Below are positions 56,747 to 64,000 of a DNA stretch of 64,000 bases, piece by piece. The stretch covers positions 186,001-250,000 of the forward strand of contig NZ_RBAK01000007.1 of NCBI RefSeq assembly GCF_003626595.1. Direction: 5' to 3'. Source of the DNA: Micromonospora endolithica (GTDB taxonomy: Bacteria > Actinomycetota > Actinomycetes > Mycobacteriales > Micromonosporaceae). The notes beneath the pieces were generated by a model that did no database searches, was not told the DNA's origin, and saw only the letters and a program-made list of their open reading frames with translations. The first letter of the stretch is position 1. Each line of letters opens with the position of its first letter. Position numbers and translations under genes: made by a program.

Positions 56747-56968
56747 CGCCGGCGACGTTCTGCGGCGGGGTCCGGGGTGACGTCCGGTGCGGGCGGCACC
56801 CCGTTTTGACCTGCCCGCCGGGCGGCGAGTATCGTTGCCCGCTGTTGTACGACATCCAGAGGCGTGCCGCGTAAGGTACGCTTGGTCGTTCGTGCGCGCT
56901 GGTCCGGCCTGGTACATCTGGTCACCTCGGCGCGCGACCCCAGACCGACGACGAGACAAGGTAGACCT

Positions 56969-57412
56969 GTGCGTACGTACAGCCCGAAGCCGGGTGAGAT
57001 CGAGCGTCAGTGGCACGTCATCGACGCCTCTGATGTCGTGCTGGGCCGCCTGGCCACCCACGCCGCCACGCTGCTGCGCGGCAAGCACAAGCCGACTTTC
57101 GCGCCGCACGTCGACACCGGCGACTTCGTCGTCGTCGTGAACGCGGGCAAGATCGCGCTGACCGGCAACAAGCGGCAGACCAAGATTGCCTACCGCCACT
57201 CCGGTTACCCGGGTGGTCTGAAGCAGGTCGGCTACGACGAGCTGCTGACCAAGCGTCCCGAGCGGGCCATCGAGCTTGCCGTGAAGGGGATGCTCCCGCA
57301 CAACAAGCTCGGCCGTCAGCTGATCAAGAAGCTGAAGGTCTACGCCGGTGCCGAGCACCCGCACGGCGCGCAGCAGCCGGTGCCGTTCGAGATCAAGCAG
57401 ATCGCGCAGTGA
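56969..57412 (+). CDS. rplM: 50S ribosomal protein L13
   Basis: L13 is an early-assembly 23S rRNA protein. The 147-residue product begins MRTYSPKPGEIERQWHVIDA and ends with the L13 domain (AVKGMLPHNKLGRQ, LKVYAGAEHPHGAQQP). GTG 56969 is chosen because it gives the family N-terminus; the frame is open upstream. Confidence 0.97.
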   Translation: MRTYSPKPGEIERQWHVIDASDVVLGRLATHAATLLRGKHKPTFAPHVDTGDFVVVVNAGKIALTGNKRQTKIAYRHSGYPGGLKQVGYDELLTKRPERAIELAVKGMLPHNKLGRQLIKKLKVYAGAEHPHGAQQPVPFEIKQIAQ

Positions 57413-57432
57413 GCGCGGGCGAGGAAAGCAGC

Positions 57433-57897
57433 ATGACCGACATCACCGCCACCGAGGTCGCCCCCGAGGCCACCGAGGCGCCGGCGCCCGTCGCCCGCGC
57501 CCCCCGTGGTGACCGCCCGATCCAGACCGTCGGCCGCCGCAAGGAGGCCATCGTCCGGGTCCGCATCGTCCCGGGCACCGGCAAGATCACCTGCAACGGC
57601 CGGGACCTCGAGGCCTACTTCCCGAGCAAGGTGCACCAGCAGCTCATCAAGGACCCGCTGGTGACCGCCGAGAAGCCCGAGGCGTTCGACGTCATCGCCA
57701 ACCTGCGTGGCGGCGGCACCACCGGTCAGGCCGGCGCGCTCCGCCTGGCGATCGCCCGCGCGCTGATCGTCAACGAGCCCGACGACCGCCCGGCCCTCAA
57801 GAAGGCCGGCTTCCTCACCCGGGACGCCCGGGTCAAGGAGAGCAAGAAGTACGGCCTCAAGAAGGCCCGTAAGGCTCCCCAGTACTCGAAGCGCTGA
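57433..57897 (+). CDS. rpsI: 30S ribosomal protein S9
   Basis: S9 contacts the P-site tRNA anticodon through its C-terminal tail. The 154-residue product ends KAPQYSKR, the usual basic end, and has GRRKEAIVRVRIVPGTGKI. The N-terminal 30 residues are Ala/Thr/Glu-rich. ATG 57433 follows GAGGAAAG; GTG 57409, overlapping rplM, is the alternative. Confidence 0.96.
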   Translation: MTDITATEVAPEATEAPAPVARAPRGDRPIQTVGRRKEAIVRVRIVPGTGKITCNGRDLEAYFPSKVHQQLIKDPLVTAEKPEAFDVIANLRGGGTTGQAGALRLAIARALIVNEPDDRPALKKAGFLTRDARVKESKKYGLKKARKAPQYSKR

Positions 57898-57926
57898 CCA
57901 CCAGCGTCGCGTTGTACTTCTGACGG

Positions 57927-57968
57927 ACGGCCGGATCGCCTCCCCACGACGGGAGGTGGTCCGGCCGT
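57927..57968 (+). terminator. Terminator after rpsI
   Basis: A two-part stem (ACGGCCGGA with TCCGGCCGT, 9 bp; CCTCCC with GGGAGG, 6 bp) with a 3-by-3 internal loop closes the rplM-rpsI unit. Confidence 0.65.
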
Positions 57969-58011
57969 TCGCTTTCTCCTTCATCGGCAGTTTCATCGGA
58001 GGTTGGCGGGT

Positions 58012-59367
58012 ATGGGCCGGTTGTTCGGCACGGACGGCGTACGCGGACGCGCGAACGCGGATCTCACGCCCGAGTTGGCGCTCGCGGTGGCGGTCGCCGC
58101 CGCCCACACACTCGCCGAGTCGGACCGGAGCCATCCGCCGCTGGCCGTGGTCGGCCGGGACACCCGGGCCAGCGGCGAGATGCTGGAGGCCGCGGTGGTG
58201 GCCGGGCTCACCAGCGCCGGCGCGAACGTGGTCCGGGTCGGGGTACTGCCCACCCCCGCCGTGGCGTTCCTCACCGCCGAGGCCAAGGCGGACCTGGGCG
58301 TCATGCTCTCCGCGTCGCACAACCCGATGCCCGACAACGGGATCAAGCTCTTCGCCGCCGGCGGGCACAAGCTGCCGGACGAGATCGAGATGAAGATCGA
58401 GGCGGCCGTCGAGACGAACGCCACCACCGCCTGGGAACGGCCGATCGGGGCCGGCGTCGGGCGGGTGCACGATCTGCTCGACGGCGCCGACCACTACGTG
58501 CAGCACCTGGTCTCCTCCGTCGGTCACCGCCTCGACGGGATCAAGGTCGTGGTGGACTGCGCGAACGGCGCGGCGGCCGAGGTCGCCCCGGTCGCCTACC
58601 GGGAGGCCGGCGCGGAGGTCGTCGCGATCCACGCCGAGCCGGACGGGCTCAACATCAACGACGAGTGCGGCTCCAACCACATCGAGGCGCTGCGCGCCGC
58701 CGTGGTCGAGCACGGCGCCCACCTGGGCATCGCCCACGACGGCGACGCGGACCGGTGCCTGGCGGTCACCGCCGACGGCGACGAGATCGACGGCGACCAG
58801 ATCATGGCGATCCTCGCCCTGGCCATGCGGGAGGCCGGGACGCTGACCGGGGACACCCTGGTGGCCACCGTGATGAGCAACCTCGGCCTGCGCCTGGCGA
58901 TGTCCGCCGAGGGCATCCGGCTGGTCGAGACGAAGGTCGGCGACCGGTACGTGCTGGAGGAGCTGCGCGCCTCGGGCCTGGCCCTGGGCGGCGAGCAGAG
59001 CGGCCACATCGTGATGCCCGCGCACGCGACCACCGGCGACGGCGTCCTCACCGGCCTGCACCTGATGTCGCGGATGGCGGCCACCGGGAAGTCCCTGGCC
59101 GAGCTGGCGGATGTCATCACCCGGCTGCCGCAGGTGCTGATCAACGTGCCGGTCGGTGACCGTGCGGTCGGCGCGGCGGCACCCGCCGTTCAGGCCGAGG
59201 TTTCCCGGGCCGAGGCGGAACTGGGCGAGACCGGGCGGGTGCTGCTGCGTCCCTCCGGCACCGAGCCGCTGGTGCGGGTCATGGTGGAGGCCGCCACCGA
59301 GCGGACCGCCCGCCAGGTCGCCGAGCGCATCGCCGAGCAGGTCCGCGCCGCCAGCCCGCCCGCCTGA
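58012..59367 (+). CDS. glmM: Phosphoglucosamine mutase
   Basis: GlmM converts glucosamine-6-phosphate to glucosamine-1-phosphate for UDP-GlcNAc and peptidoglycan. The 451-residue product has the phosphoserine S102 in SASHNPMPDNG, the metal-binding loop DGDADRC and the sugar loop GGEQSGH, and the C-terminal phosphate loop RPSGTEPLVRVM. ATG 58012 (MGRLFGTDGVRG) is the family start. glmS lies 3 kb downstream, not adjacent. Confidence 0.97.
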   Translation: MGRLFGTDGVRGRANADLTPELALAVAVAAAHTLAESDRSHPPLAVVGRDTRASGEMLEAAVVAGLTSAGANVVRVGVLPTPAVAFLTAEAKADLGVMLSASHNPMPDNGIKLFAAGGHKLPDEIEMKIEAAVETNATTAWERPIGAGVGRVHDLLDGADHYVQHLVSSVGHRLDGIKVVVDCANGAAAEVAPVAYREAGAEVVAIHAEPDGLNINDECGSNHIEALRAAVVEHGAHLGIAHDGDADRCLAVTADGDEIDGDQIMAILALAMREAGTLTGDTLVATVMSNLGLRLAMSAEGIRLVETKVGDRYVLEELRASGLALGGEQSGHIVMPAHATTGDGVLTGLHLMSRMAATGKSLAELADVITRLPQVLINVPVGDRAVGAAAPAVQAEVSRAEAELGETGRVLLRPSGTEPLVRVMVEAATERTARQVAERIAEQVRAASPPA

Positions 59368-59446
59368 GGTCCGGTTCGCCCCGCCGTCGGGCGAGGTCGA
59401 CTCCACGTGGTCACCTCGCCCGCATCGCTTCCCGGGGCCCGCGCCC

Positions 59447-59520
59447 CGCGTCGCGCCGCCGCCCTGTCCTGCACGCTTCCGCGTCGCACCGCCGCCCTGT
59501 CCTGCGTGCATCCGCGTCGC
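59447..59520. repeat. 33-bp tandem repeat, about 2.2 copies
   Basis: Units begin CGCGTCGC at 59447, 59480 and 59513 and share a CCGCCGCCCTGTCCTGC core. The copies differ at a few bases. Confidence 0.7.
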
Positions 59521-59646
59521 AGCGCCGTGCCTCTTGACCGCTGCCACCGGCCGATCTCGCCAACGCACACTGTCGAGCTGAGCCATCCATGACGTCACGC
59601 GTCCGCCGGCGTGGGGAGCGTGCCGAGGTCGTGCGCGTGGACGAGC

Positions 59647-59710
59647 CGACAACTTCGGGGAAGATGTCCCCTCCCGTGCACCGGAGCCAGCATCTTCCCC
59701 GAAGTTGTCG
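59647..59710. repeat. Perfect 20-bp inverted repeat
   Basis: CGACAACTTCGGGGAAGATG (59647-59666) is exactly repeated in inverse at 59691-59710 with a 24-base spacer. It lies between the convergent glmM and aldolase-like genes, though 280 bases after the glmM stop. Confidence 0.85.
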
Positions 59711-59916
59711 CCGTGGGCGTCCGCGCGTCGGGGTTCCTGCTCATGCGGGCGTCTTCCGGTGCGCCGTCCACGGGTGATGCATCGGCGACATCAGCTCGAC
59801 AGGGCGGCAAGCGAGGCAGCCGCACTCGCGCGATGCCCCGGGTTCTCGGGTCCTCGCGTCCCGGTCTCTTCCCTGACGTGGCGGGGACGCGACGGCGACG
59901 CCCCGGGGCGACGGCG

Positions 59917-61032
59917 TCAGGCCGCCGTGACCCGGCGCAGGAAGCGGGCGGCGAGATCGACGATCCGCTCGGCGTCCAGCGCCAGCGCCGGCCCGGCCAC
60001 CGTCACCTCGGTCATCGCCAGTCCGGGCACCTCACCGTCCCGCCACTGGCCGGCGAACCAGACCTGCTCCTGCTCGGCGAGGGCCAGGTTGGCGTCGTTG
60101 AGGAGGTCGGCGGGGTACGGCAGCCACAGCCGGAACTGGTGGGTGTGCGGCGGGGCGGGGAACACCCGCGCCCCCGGCAGGCCCGCGAGCACCTCGGCGA
60201 CCGTGCGGGCGTGCGCCACGTAACCGGCTAGCCTGGGCAGCTCGTGGTCCAGCCCGTGCAGCGCGGCCAGGGCCGCCGGCCACTGCTGGAACACCATGCC
60301 GCCGAAGCGGTGCCGCCAGGCGCGCGCGTAACGGGCCAGCGCCGCGTCACCGGCCAGAGCCGCACCGGAGATGCCGTCGAGAGACTTGTAGAAGGAGACG
60401 TAGACGCTGTCCGCCAGCGCCGCCACCTCGGCGAGCGGCCGGCCCAGGTGGACCGTCGACTCCCAGAGCCGGGCGCCGTCGATGTGCACCCGGGCGCCGA
60501 TGTCCCGGGCCGCCCGGACGACGTCGACCAGCTCGTCCCAGGTGGGCAGCACGAAGCCGGCCTCGCGCAGCGGCAGCTCCAGCATCAGGCTGCCGACCGG
60601 TTCGTCGAGGGCGGCCACCTCCTCGGCCGTCGGGTTGCGTGGGTCCCGGGTGGTGAGCACCGCGCGCAGGCCGCCGAGCACGGCGTACGCGTCCCGCTCG
60701 TGTTGCCGCGGATGGCCGAGCGGGTGCAGGCCGACGCCGGTCCGGCCGGTCAGCTCGGCGCCGTACCGCAGGGCCACCTGCTGGGCCATCGTGCCGGTCG
60801 GGAAGAAGACGGCCGTCTCGGTGCCGAGCAGGTCGGCGACCCGGCGCTCCAGCGCCTCCACCGCACCGCCCTCGCCGTAGAAGTCCGGCAGCAGGTCGTC
60901 CGGTGCGCCGGCCCGCATCGCGTCGAGCTGCTCGGCGACCGACGTCGGACGTATCCCGGAGAGCACCGTGTGGCAGCCGCGCAGCGCCCGCAGTCGCCGG
61001 GTGCGCAGGGCGGACGCGTCGGAGCCGCTCAC
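59917..61032 (-). CDS. PLP-dependent threonine aldolase/beta-eliminating lyase family protein
   Basis: A 371-residue fold-type-I PLP enzyme of the threonine-aldolase family. VAVFFPTGTMAQQVAL-like TAVFFPTGTMAQQVAL, the HIDGARLWES aspartate and the Schiff-base lysine in SFYKSLDGISGAAL (near 215) are present. It probably cleaves beta-hydroxy amino acids. GTG 61032 gives a GTGA overlap with the aminotransferase gene, so the two form an operon. The frame is open upstream but overlaps that gene. Confidence 0.87.
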   Translation of the reverse strand: MSGSDASALRTRRLRALRGCHTVLSGIRPTSVAEQLDAMRAGAPDDLLPDFYGEGGAVEALERRVADLLGTETAVFFPTGTMAQQVALRYGAELTGRTGVGLHPLGHPRQHERDAYAVLGGLRAVLTTRDPRNPTAEEVAALDEPVGSLMLELPLREAGFVLPTWDELVDVVRAARDIGARVHIDGARLWESTVHLGRPLAEVAALADSVYVSFYKSLDGISGAALAGDAALARYARAWRHRFGGMVFQQWPAALAALHGLDHELPRLAGYVAHARTVAEVLAGLPGARVFPAPPHTHQFRLWLPYPADLLNDANLALAEQEQVWFAGQWRDGEVPGLAMTEVTVAGPALALDAERIVDLAARFLRRVTAA

Positions 61033-62222
61033 CGCGGCACCGCCAGCCGGCGCAGCCGGGAGACCGCCTCGGTCAGCACCTCGGGGCGTTTGCAGAACGC
61101 GAAGCGGACCAGCCGGCGGCCCGCCTCCGGGTCGTCGTAGAAGACCTGGGTGGGCACCGCCACCACCCCGCACCGCTCGGGCAGGGCCCGGCAGAACTCC
61201 ACCCCGTCCCGGCCGCCGAGCGCGCCGACGTCGGCGGTGACGAAGTAGGTCCCCTCCGGTGCCAGCACCTCGAACCCGGCCTCGGTGAGGCCGCCGACGA
61301 GCTGGTCGCGGCGGGCCTGCATCCCGTCGCGGAACCCGGTGAAGTAGTCGTCCGGCAGCGCCAGCGCCACCGCGACCGCCGGTTGCAGGGGCGCCGCGTT
61401 GACGAAGGTGAGGAACTGCTTGACCCGCAGCACCGCCGACACCAGTGCGGCCGGGCCGCTGACCCAGCCGACCTTCCACCCGGTGCAGGAGAACGTCTTG
61501 CCGGCCGAGGAGATCCGCAGGGTCCGTTCGCGCATCCCGGGCAGCGTCGCCAGCGGCACGTGGGGGCTGGCCGCGTCGGTGAACACCAGGTGCTCGTACA
61601 CCTCGTCGGTCACCGCGTAGGCGTCGTTCTCCCGGCACAGCTCGGCCACCAGCGCGAGCTCGTCCGGGGTGAACACCTTGCCGGTGGGGTTGTGCGGGGA
61701 GTTGAGCAGGACCAGCCGGGTGCGGGGCCCGAACGCGGCGCGCAGGGCGTCCGGGTCGAAGGCGTACCGGCCGTCCGCGCCGGGACGCAGCGTGACCGGC
61801 CGCCGGGCCGCGCCGGCCAGGGCGATCGAGGCGGCGTACGAGTCGTAGTACGGCTCGAAGCAGATCACCTCGTCGCCCGGCTCGCAGAGGCCGAGGATCG
61901 CGGCGGCGACCGCCTCGGTGGCGCCGGCGGTGACCGCGATCTCGCCGTCCGGGTCGTACTCCAGGCCCCAGAAGCGGCGCTGGTGCGCGGCCACCGCCGT
62001 GCGCAGCGCCGGAATGCCCGGTCCCGGCGGGTACTGGTTCTGCCCGGCGCGCAGCGCCGCCTCGGCGGCGGCCAGCATCTCCGGCGGGCCGTCGGTGTCG
62101 GGGAAGCCCTGGCCGAGGTTCACCGCGCCGGTGCGTACGGCGAGCGCGGACATCTCGGCGAAGATCGTCGTCCCGAACGGGCGCATCCGCTGCACCAGGG
62201 GATCGACATCGGCGGTCGTCAC
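61029..62222 (-). CDS. PLP-dependent aminotransferase, DapC-like
   Basis: A 397-residue class I/II aminotransferase. It has the NLGQGFPDTDGP opening, SPHNPTGKVF, the cofactor Asp/Tyr region DEVYEHLVF and the Schiff-base lysine in SSAGKTFSCTGWKVGW (near 243). The closest actinomycete group is the DapC-type N-succinyldiaminopimelate aminotransferase, but kynurenine/methionine-type enzymes look alike. GTG 62222 stands 7 bases after a -10-like TAGGCT. Confidence 0.88.
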   Translation of the reverse strand: MTTADVDPLVQRMRPFGTTIFAEMSALAVRTGAVNLGQGFPDTDGPPEMLAAAEAALRAGQNQYPPGPGIPALRTAVAAHQRRFWGLEYDPDGEIAVTAGATEAVAAAILGLCEPGDEVICFEPYYDSYAASIALAGAARRPVTLRPGADGRYAFDPDALRAAFGPRTRLVLLNSPHNPTGKVFTPDELALVAELCRENDAYAVTDEVYEHLVFTDAASPHVPLATLPGMRERTLRISSAGKTFSCTGWKVGWVSGPAALVSAVLRVKQFLTFVNAAPLQPAVAVALALPDDYFTGFRDGMQARRDQLVGGLTEAGFEVLAPEGTYFVTADVGALGGRDGVEFCRALPERCGVVAVPTQVFYDDPEAGRRLVRFAFCKRPEVLTEAVSRLRRLAVPR

Positions 62223-62229
62223 GTCCGCC

Positions 62230-62235
62230 AGCCTA
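62230..62235 (-). promoter_or_regulatory. -10 box, leaderless type, of the aminotransferase operon
   Basis: On the minus strand TAGGCT is followed by 7 bases and GTG 62222. It shares a 149-base divergent spacer with the glmS promoter. Confidence 0.5.
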
Positions 62236-62358
62236 CGGACTCCGGCGGTCCGATCAACCCGGGGCGTTTCCTCACCGTGAGTAGCGGATAGTTCCCTTCG
62301 CTCAAAGTAACTGTTCGTTTTGCCGACTTCCGAGCACGTGTGCTGAGCGAAGCTGGGT

Positions 62359-62364
62359 TAGGCT
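62359..62364 (+). promoter_or_regulatory. -10 box, leaderless type, of glmS
   Basis: TAGGCT is followed by exactly 7 bases and ATG 62372. No ribosome-binding site is seen in the intervening bases, which fits a leaderless mRNA. The -35 is unclear. Confidence 0.55.
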
Positions 62365-62371
62365 GCCACCC

Positions 62372-64000
62372 ATGTGTGGAATTGTGGGATACGCCGGTGC
62401 CCGGCCGGCGCTCGGCATCGTGCTGGACGGACTGCGGCGGCTGGAATACCGCGGCTACGACTCGGCCGGCGTGGCCATCGTCTGCGACGACGTGCTGCTG
62501 ACCGAGAAGAAGGCCGGCAAGCTGGCCAACCTGGAGAAGGTGCTCTCCGAGCGGGCCGCCGAGGACCCGGCCTCCTGCGCCGCCAGCCCGATCGGCATCG
62601 GCGACGGCACCACCGGCATCGGGCACACCCGCTGGGCCACCCACGGCGGGCCGACCGACCGCAACGCCCACCCGCACCTGGCCCCGGACGGCCGCGTCGC
62701 GGTCATCCACAACGGCATCATCGAGAACTTCGCGAAGCTCCGCGCCGAACTGGAGGCCGACGGGGTCCAGTTCACCAGCGACACCGACACCGAGTGCGCC
62801 GCGCACCTGCTCTCCGCCGCGCTGGCCGACCTGCGCGCCGCCGGACAACCGGACGGCCCGCAGCTGCTCGCCGCCGGTATGCGGGTGGTCTGCCAGCGGC
62901 TGGAGGGCGCGTTCACGCTGCTCGCCGTCGACGCCTCGGTGCCCGGCGCGGTGGTCGGCGCCCGGCGCAACTCGCCGCTGGTCGTCGGCCGGGGCGACGG
63001 GGAGAACTACCTCGCCAGCGACGTGGCCGCGTTCATCGAGCACACCCGCGAGGCGGTGGAGCTGGGCCAGGACCAGATCGTCCTGATCACCGGCGACACC
63101 ATCGAGATCACCGACTTCGCCGGCCAGCCGGCCAGCGGCAAGGACTTCCACATCGACTGGGACTCCTCGGCCGCGGAGAAGGGTGGCTACGACTGGTTCA
63201 TGCTCAAGGAGATCGAGGAGCAGCCGCAGGCCATCGCCGACACGCTGCTCGGCCGCCTCACCGACACCGGCGAGATCATGCTCGACGAGGTCCGGCTCAG
63301 CGACCAGGACCTGCGGGACGTCGACAAGATCTTCATCGTCGCCTGCGGCACCGCGTACCACTCCGGGATGGTCGCCAAGTACGCCATCGAGCACTGGACC
63401 CGGATCCCGTGCGAGGTGGAGCTGGCCAGCGAGTTCCGCTACCGCGACCCGGTCCTCGACCGGTCCACGCTGATCGTGGTGATCTCGCAGTCCGGCGAGA
63501 CGATGGACACCCTGATGGCGCTGCGCCACGCCAAGGAGCAGAAGGCCCGGGTCCTGGCGATCTGCAACACCAACGGGTCGACCATCCCCCGGGAGTCCGA
63601 CGCGGTCCTCTACACCCACGGCGGTCCGGAGATCGCCGTCGCCTCCACCAAGGCGTTCCTCACCCAGCTCGTCGCCTGCTATCTCATCGGCCTGCACCTC
63701 GCCCAGGTGCGCGGGATCAAGTTCGCCGACGAGGTGGCCGCGGTGGTGTCCCAGCTCCAGGAGATGCCGGGCAAGCTGCGCGAGCTGCTGGAGCGGATCG
63801 AACCGGTCCGGGAGCTGGCCCGGGACCTGAAGTCCGAGCCGACCGTGCTGTTCATCGGCCGGCACGTCGGCTACCCGGTGGCCCTGGAGGGCGCGCTCAA
63901 GCTCAAGGAACTGGCGTACATGCACGCCGAGGGCTTCGCCGCCGGCGAGCTGAAGCACGGCCCGATCGCGCTGATCGACAAGGGCACCCCGGTGATCTGC
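62372..64000 (+). CDS. glmS: Glucosamine-6-phosphate synthase (3' end outside window)
   Basis: GlmS makes glucosamine-6-phosphate from fructose-6-phosphate and glutamine. The first 543 codons are present. C2 (MCGIVGYAG) is the glutaminase nucleophile; GHTRWATHGGPTDRNAHPH follows. The two SIS sugar domains show ACGTAYHSGMVAK, SQSGETMDTL and ASTKAFLTQL. The frame runs off the end at ELKHGPIALIDKGTPVIC, so about 90-100 residues are missing. Its neighbour glmM upstream uses the product. Confidence 0.97.
   Translation, partial: MCGIVGYAGARPALGIVLDGLRRLEYRGYDSAGVAIVCDDVLLTEKKAGKLANLEKVLSERAAEDPASCAASPIGIGDGTTGIGHTRWATHGGPTDRNAHPHLAPDGRVAVIHNGIIENFAKLRAELEADGVQFTSDTDTECAAHLLSAALADLRAAGQPDGPQLLAAGMRVVCQRLEGAFTLLAVDASVPGAVVGARRNSPLVVGRGDGENYLASDVAAFIEHTREAVELGQDQIVLITGDTIEITDFAGQPASGKDFHIDWDSSAAEKGGYDWFMLKEIEEQPQAIADTLLGRLTDTGEIMLDEVRLSDQDLRDVDKIFIVACGTAYHSGMVAKYAIEHWTRIPCEVELASEFRYRDPVLDRSTLIVVISQSGETMDTLMALRHAKEQKARVLAICNTNGSTIPRESDAVLYTHGGPEIAVASTKAFLTQLVACYLIGLHLAQVRGIKFADEVAAVVSQLQEMPGKLRELLERIEPVRELARDLKSEPTVLFIGRHVGYPVALEGALKLKELAYMHAEGFAAGELKHGPIALIDKGTPVIC

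Larger units (their letters stand above)
59368..59916. other. 549-base spacer between convergent glmM and aldolase-like gene
   Basis: No convincing gene. Open frames here are short and have no recognisable features. The region holds 2.2 copies of a 33-bp tandem repeat starting at CGCGTCGC 59447, 59480 and 59513, and a perfect inverted repeat at 59647-59710. Confidence 0.55.

Noticed and set aside
59611..60231. Plus-strand open frames in the spacer and over the aldolase-like gene
   Set aside because: They overlap an inverted repeat and a real minus-strand gene, and show no protein features.
1..64000. CRISPR arrays, tRNA or rRNA genes, insertion sequences with transposase
   Set aside because: No regularly spaced repeat array, cloverleaf or transposase frame was found while reading both strands. 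A tRNA scan was not possible by eye to full certainty.

Overview
The window is about 72% G+C-looking chromosomal DNA from a high-GC actinomycete. The ribosomal gene order, mycothiol-era codon use, the four-gene signalling conservon, F420-type oxidoreductase and the leaderless promoter pattern all fit Micromonosporaceae, most probably Micromonospora or a close relative; the genus is an inference. No rRNA, tRNA, CRISPR array, transposase or phage gene was seen.

Layout. (1) 1-15202, plus strand: the tail of the S10 cluster (rpsC, rplP, rpmC, rpsQ), the whole spc cluster (rplN to rplO), secY-adk-map, a small DUF1707 membrane gene, then infA-rpmJ-rpsM-rpsK-rpsD-rpoA-rplQ and truA. Intergenic hairpins divide this into transcription units. 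(2) 15264-21235: a mixed strip with an anchored extracytoplasmic protein, an RsmC-like methyltransferase, an ABC-F ATPase overlapping a nucleotidyltransferase, an aldo/keto reductase and a small secreted anchored protein. (3) 21310-27129, minus: one gene for a 1939-residue secreted ThuA / sugar dehydrogenase / PKD / CBM-like protein. (4) 27439-33349, plus: a promoter, a TPP riboswitch and a seven-gene thiamine operon (thiE, thiO, thiS, thiG, a second thiE-like gene, thiD, thiC). (5) 33494-40366: a large Pro/Thr-rich membrane protein, then a cupin, F420-type oxidoreductase and ABC ATPase operon diverging from a substrate-binding lipoprotein and its permease. (6) 40421-46737: a LivJ-like lipoprotein and a complete conservon (sensor kinase, roadblock, DUF742, GTPase). 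(7) 46852-56746: nitrate assimilation. The minus operon encodes nitrate reductase, its FAD/[2Fe-2S] partner, NirB, NirD and an NnaR-like HemD-winged-helix regulator, all joined by 4-base overlaps. A MazF-like toxin-antitoxin pair and a NarK transporter lie upstream on the other strand. (8) 56969-64000: rplM-rpsI, glmM, an aldolase-like lyase plus aminotransferase, and the start of glmS.

How it fits together. Nitrate enters by NarK, is reduced to nitrite by the molybdenum reductase with electrons from the FAD/BFD protein, and to ammonium by NirBD. Both promoters carry an array that matches the four-site GlnR operator in spacing, and in both the last site ends 10 bases before the proposed -10. 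GlmM and GlmS feed UDP-GlcNAc synthesis.

Most unusual content. A 52-bp element occurs four times: beside the thiamine promoter, at the thiE/thiO junction where it may encode the ThiO N-terminus, touching the stop codon of nnaR, and inside the nitrate reductase coding sequence. Several long inverted repeats sit between convergent genes, and six promoters share a -10 box exactly 7 bases before the start codon, which predicts leaderless mRNAs.
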